Assembly (NCBI GenBank): GCA_910589385.1
Contig: CAJUTU010000027.1
Span: forward strand, 1-55,176
From: an uncultured Lachnospiraceae bacterium
GTDB taxonomy: Bacteria; Bacillota; Clostridia; Lachnospirales; Lachnospiraceae
Reading direction: 5' to 3'
DNA: 55,176 bases
Shown here: one piece after another, positions 51,619-55,176 of the stretch
Layout: each line of letters begins with the position of its first letter
Position numbering within the stretch: the first letter of the stretch is position 1
Notes under the pieces: generated by a model
Database searches by the model: none
Seen by the model: the letters and a program-made list of their open reading frames with translations, nothing else
Told to the model about the DNA's origin: nothing
Made by a program: the position numbers and the translations under genes

Positions 51619-53841
51619 TTACGCGGACTTTTTATACAGCTCCTGCATGGTTCTGTAAACCTGCCTGAGCCGCAGCGCAAAATTCGTGTTCCGCTTTGCC
51701 ATCCTGTTATTGCGGATTGCCTTCGCAACCGCCTGCCGGCTCCCGACTAAGATCACCTGCCTGGTGGCACGGGTGATCCCGGTATATAAGATGTTCCTCT
51801 GGAGCATGCGCCAGAAGCAGTCCAATACGGGAATGATGACCACCGCGCATTCATTGCCCTGGCTTTTATGCACGCTCATGGCATAGCCATGGGTCAGCGG
51901 CCAGTGATCCTCGTCCGTAAACTCCACAATACGGTCATCGCCAAAATCCACCCGCATGGCCATCTTCTTTTCTTTCCGGTATATATCTAAGACTTCCCCC
52001 AGATCGCCGTTGGAGATCTCATCCTTATTCTCGGTCTGCATGACAATATCCCCTGTGCGGAACAGTTTCTTTCCGTTCCGAATCTCTGCCTTTCCCCGCC
52101 GCTTTGGGTTCACCGCCTCACGAAGTCTTTCATTTAAGGCATCCGAACCTGCCGCCGTATTTTTCCGGAACGGGGAGAGCACCTGGATATCATCGGTCTT
52201 TTTCCCATGCTCCTGCCAGTATTTTACATAAAGCTCCTGGATGATCTCCGCCGCATCCTCGGGTTTCGAAGCCGCAAAAAACCGGAAGGTTTCATCGTAT
52301 AAAAGCCGGGTCTGGTTCTGGTTGATACGTGTGGCGTTTTCCACGATCGTACTCCCTTCCTCCTGCCGGAAGCAGGCATCCAAAACCGTCACCGGAACCA
52401 CGCCGGATTCGATCATCTCCTTGAACACATTCCCGGGGCCTACGCTCCCGAGCTGGTCCTTATCCCCGATCATGACCAGGGACGCGCCCTGCCTGATGCA
52501 GTGGAAAAAACGGTCTGCAAGGTACATGTCGCACATCCCGAACTCGTCCGCAATGATCAGGTCATCCGGTAGCTTTTCCGGCTGGTTCCACGCTTCCTCT
52601 CCATCGGCTCCCGTCATGCCCACCGCTTTTTGTATGGTCAGGGCAGGAAAGCCCGTCTTTTCATACATGCGCCGCCTTGCCCTTCCCGTAGGCGCGCACA
52701 GCATGACCATGGAATCCGGATCCAGCCGTTCCTGGATCCGGAGGATAATGCGGATCAGCGTTGTCTTTCCGGTTCCAGGCCCTCCTGTGATGATCGATAC
52801 CGGGGACGCAAATGCCTGCAGTACCGCTTTCTCCTGCATCGTGCCCAGGGAAATCTGCTCTTCCTTTAAGATCTGCTTTAACAGATTTGTGATATCCTTT
52901 CCTTCTTTTTTCTGTGACAGCAGGCGGATCAGTTCCCCTGCCGCCCCAGCCTCTGCTTCGAAGGCCTGCCTGTTATAGATGCCGCCGCCATTTCCAACCA
53001 GCGTCTGGTCCTGATGGATCATTTCATTCCCTGCATCTTTGATCGCGCGTTCAGTCACTTCCCGGTTCTTTTTGTCATTGTTCAAAAGGAGCCCAGCCTT
53101 CTCAACCACCTCATCACAGGTCAGAAACAGATGCCCTTCTTCCTCCGCAGCCTGCATCACATGGGTAACCGCGGCCTTGATGCGCAGCGGGTCGTCAGGC
53201 CGGAAGTCCTTCGCTTTCACAGCGATAGCATCCACCGTCAGAAAGCCGAAGCCTTTGACCTCGCACAGCCGGAACGGGTTTTCCTGGATGATATGGTAGG
53301 CACTTTTCCCGAAATGCTCCTGTATCTTTTCCAGCTTCTTTGCCGTCACGCCAAAAGGCGCCAGATAAACCATCAGCTCCCGTAAGGTCGTGCTTTTCTG
53401 ATACCCGTCTAAAATTTCCTCCAGCTTCGTTTCCGAAATCCCGGGGATCCCAAGTAATTTCTCCGGCGTATGGTCTAACACGTAGAGGGATCGTTTTCCG
53501 AATTTTTCTACAATGCGGCGCGCCGTCACCGGGCCGATCCCTTTGATCAGGTCAGATGACAGGTACGCCTCGATGCCGGCCTCCGTTTTCGGGATGTTTA
53601 CATGGAAATAGGAAACATCCAGCTGGAATCCATACTTTCCTTTTTTCCACGTGCCGTCCAGTTCCACCTCCAGGTTTTCGCCGGCCGGAAGCTCTATCCC
53701 GAAAGCATGGAATACTCCCGGGGATTCCCGGTTCTGTCTGGCCACTTCTGGCGGCAGTTCCTCCCTTGTACGGTAGGAAGCCACCGTATATCCGTTGCCT
53801 GGGTTGTAAAATGTCCGGCCCACAAACCTGCAATGGATCAT
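51619..53841 (-). CDS. RecD2-like SF1 helicase of the element
   Basis: This 740-residue protein has helix-hairpin-helix repeats (LIKGIGPVTARRIVEKFG; LLGIPGISETKLEEIL), Walker A GGPGTGKTT, Walker B ADEFGMCD and a C-terminal AMSVHKSQGNECA. It is a paralogue of the chromosomal RecD2 but diverged. The ATG overlaps the stop of the upstream membrane gene (ATGA). With SSB it forms a DNA-processing module that probably serves replication or transfer of the element. Confidence 0.88.
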   Translation of the reverse strand: MIHCRFVGRTFYNPGNGYTVASYRTREELPPEVARQNRESPGVFHAFGIELPAGENLEVELDGTWKKGKYGFQLDVSYFHVNIPKTEAGIEAYLSSDLIKGIGPVTARRIVEKFGKRSLYVLDHTPEKLLGIPGISETKLEEILDGYQKSTTLRELMVYLAPFGVTAKKLEKIQEHFGKSAYHIIQENPFRLCEVKGFGFLTVDAIAVKAKDFRPDDPLRIKAAVTHVMQAAEEEGHLFLTCDEVVEKAGLLLNNDKKNREVTERAIKDAGNEMIHQDQTLVGNGGGIYNRQAFEAEAGAAGELIRLLSQKKEGKDITNLLKQILKEEQISLGTMQEKAVLQAFASPVSIITGGPGTGKTTLIRIILRIQERLDPDSMVMLCAPTGRARRRMYEKTGFPALTIQKAVGMTGADGEEAWNQPEKLPDDLIIADEFGMCDMYLADRFFHCIRQGASLVMIGDKDQLGSVGPGNVFKEMIESGVVPVTVLDACFRQEEGSTIVENATRINQNQTRLLYDETFRFFAASKPEDAAEIIQELYVKYWQEHGKKTDDIQVLSPFRKNTAAGSDALNERLREAVNPKRRGKAEIRNGKKLFRTGDIVMQTENKDEISNGDLGEVLDIYRKEKKMAMRVDFGDDRIVEFTDEDHWPLTHGYAMSVHKSQGNECAVVIIPVLDCFWRMLQRNILYTGITRATRQVILVGSRQAVAKAIRNNRMAKRNTNFALRLRQVYRTMQELYKKSA

Positions 53842-54497
53842 CGGCCCTGCTCCTTTCCCCAGGACAGCCACAGATACCTTCCCCTCTGTGCTGTCTGGAT
53901 CCGGTCTTTCCCAAGCTCCTTTTTCAGCGTATGCGCTTCCCGGTATGGAAAGGCGCGCAGTGCGCCGACCCTGCGGTACCGGTTTTTCTCCCGGACACAG
54001 CAGATCCCCTCAGGGCTAATAGAGAAGCTTCGGATGCCTTCTTTCTCCAGTCTGCTTACCAACCGTAAGATCCGAATGCGCCCCTCCATCTGATACCATG
54101 TCAGGGCCATGCAGGAAGAACCGCTCCTGCTGCGTCCGTCCTGTTCCGGTTCCTTTAACGGCTGAGTTCCCGCTTTTCTCTCCCTTTCCTGTACAGGATC
54201 TGCCTCTGTGGATTCCGAAACGCCTGATGTCCCTGCGCCGGGAACCTCCGCTCCTGCTGGAATTTTGGAATCCTTTGCGTAGAATCCATCCTTAGTTCTT
54301 TTCTGTCCATGTATTTTCCCCTTTCTAAATATCTGGATCATGGTCCCCACAGCAGCCACCGGGATTGCAATGCAGAGCACCTGAAATAAGACTGCAAGAA
54401 AAAACGGCCATAAAAAGGGGGCAAGCACCATGGCAGCCGCCCCCGCCACAATAAGCTGCTTCCTATAGCTTTCCAGCCACTGCCTTACATCTTCCAT
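53838..54497 (-). CDS. Membrane protein of unknown function
   Basis: This is 219 residues: two membrane helices near residues 18-60 (AGAAAMVLAPFLWPFFLAVL and onward), a disordered charged linker, and a C-terminal basic domain that starts WYQMEGRIRILRLVSRLEKEG. GAGGAGG precedes the ATG at 54497. It lies between ssb and the helicase gene and may tether DNA processing to the membrane. Confidence 0.6.
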   Translation of the reverse strand: MEDVRQWLESYRKQLIVAGAAAMVLAPFLWPFFLAVLFQVLCIAIPVAAVGTMIQIFRKGKIHGQKRTKDGFYAKDSKIPAGAEVPGAGTSGVSESTEADPVQERERKAGTQPLKEPEQDGRSRSGSSCMALTWYQMEGRIRILRLVSRLEKEGIRSFSISPEGICCVREKNRYRRVGALRAFPYREAHTLKKELGKDRIQTAQRGRYLWLSWGKEQGR

Positions 54498-54540
54498 TCT
54501 CTTTCCTCCTCTTCTTCCATGGGATATTTCCCCGGAGCAT

Positions 54541-55101
54541 TTAGTTGAAGTTGTAATCATTCCCCATGCTTTCAAATTCCTGGTCTACCTGGCGTCCGGA
54601 TGTCCTGCCGTTTCCGGAGCCATTGCTGCGGTAGCTGCCCCTTCCGGACGAAGAACCGGAATTTCTGCCGGAGCGCCCAGAATTTGAATTTCCTCTGGAG
54701 GAACGTGAACTCCCCCTGTTTCCAGAAGTTCCATTCCTTCTGCCAGAAGACCCTTCCCCTCTGCCGCCACCGTCATTTTCCTGGGATTTTTTGCTCTCCG
54801 CAAACTCAATGGAATCCAATTTCAGGCACACGCCGTATACTTTCTCCCCGTCCTTATTGGTATAGTTGTCATTTTCCATGCTTCCCCTTACGACAATCTT
54901 GATCCCCTGTACCAGGTATTTTTCCGTAAATTCCGCCAGCCAGCCAAAGGCCGCGCAGGGGAAAAAATCGGTTTCCTCACTGAAGTTCCTGTCCACGGCG
55001 ATCCGGAAGTTTGCAACCGCAACTTCATCCCCGTCCCTGTTTCGAATATAATTGACCTGTGGATCCCGGACCAGACGTCCCATCATGATTGAACTGTTCA
55101 T
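54541..55101 (-). CDS. ssb: Single-stranded DNA-binding protein
   Basis: This 186-residue protein has an OB fold over residues 1-108 (MGRLVRDPQV, VANFRIAVDRNF, DFFPCAAFGWLAEFTEKYL, GSMENDNYTNKDGEKVYG), a Gly/Ser/Arg/Asn-rich linker and the tail FESMGNDYNFN. The usual acidic DDDIPF tip is replaced by a less acidic, Asn-rich end. AAGGAGG precedes the ATG. Confidence 0.85.
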   Translation of the reverse strand: MNSSIMMGRLVRDPQVNYIRNRDGDEVAVANFRIAVDRNFSEETDFFPCAAFGWLAEFTEKYLVQGIKIVVRGSMENDNYTNKDGEKVYGVCLKLDSIEFAESKKSQENDGGGRGEGSSGRRNGTSGNRGSSRSSRGNSNSGRSGRNSGSSSGRGSYRSNGSGNGRTSGRQVDQEFESMGNDYNFN

Positions 55102-55116
55102 ACATTCTCCTCCTTA

Positions 55117-55163
55117 GTTTGTAAGGTAGTGTCAAATTTACTACCTATTTTTTTGTTACAAAC
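55117..55163 (-). promoter_or_regulatory. Hairpin directly upstream of the ssb ribosome site
   Basis: Nested inverted repeats GTTTGTAA/TTACAAAC and GGTAGT/ACTACC give a 14-bp interrupted stem whose arm ends two bases before the AAGGAGG at 55108. It could hide or expose the ribosome site, or be an operator. Confidence 0.5.
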
Positions 55164-55176
55164 CTTATATTTTCAA

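Overview
The window looks like a low-to-mid GC Clostridia genome, most likely a gut Lachnospiraceae. The evidence is the gene families and their order (cdaA-cdaR operon, recD2-comFC pair, DUF5688, PcfJ/PcfK-type genes) and the strong AGGAGG ribosome sites. No rRNA, tRNA or CRISPR array was seen.

Region 1 (1-22,150) is chromosomal backbone. A ribose-salvage pair opens it: a nucleoside hydrolase gene broken by one in-frame amber codon, divergent from a gene fusing a LacI-type regulator to a PfkB sugar kinase. An SDR dehydrogenase, a carbamate kinase, a DUF2804 gene and a hemolysin III family gene follow. A long minus-strand operon then runs recD2, comFC, two membrane proteins, cdaA, cdaR, an HPr-like protein and two nucleotidyltransferases. 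mreB, uvrA and uvrB complete the backbone. uvrB has a highly structured 5' leader and a perfect LexA-type box upstream.

Region 2 (22,270-55,176, running off the right edge) is accessory DNA. An integration module sits next to uvrB: two tyrosine recombinases and an excisionase-like protein. Two long minus-strand operons fill most of the rest. The left one (34.2 to 25.3 kb) carries an RNase A-like toxin domain protein, small unknown proteins, a remarkable array of consecutive hairpins, a PcfK-like protein, a DUF7666-type protein, a PcfJ-like gene split by a -1 frameshift, a DUF5688 protein and a PAPS-reductase-family protein. The right one (50.4 to 40.4 kb) carries a MoxR-type AAA+ ATPase, an HExxH plus VWA protein with a 14-residue repeat, three large unknown proteins and several small ones. 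Both operons begin with a homologous, covarying leader RNA that ends in an intrinsic terminator, so they appear to be co-controlled by attenuation. Further right are a PIN toxin-antitoxin pair, a second RecD2-like helicase, a membrane protein and an SSB. No relaxase, coupling protein or T4SS ATPase is visible, so the element type (ICE, plasmid-phage or other) cannot be settled here.

Region 3 is an AT-rich two-gene cassette on the plus strand (35.5-40.1 kb) lying between the two operons. Its first product is a two-TM plus macro-domain protein that closely resembles the ThsA effector of type II Thoeris. Its second is a 1098-residue protein with a Cys-rich N-terminus and two tandem nucleoside-deoxyribosyltransferase/TIR-like modules, the second of which has lost the catalytic-type glutamate. 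It stands where a TIR protein would be expected. I regard this as the best candidate for an undescribed defence system. A promoter and a perfect intrinsic terminator upstream of it could encode a small RNA or an attenuator.
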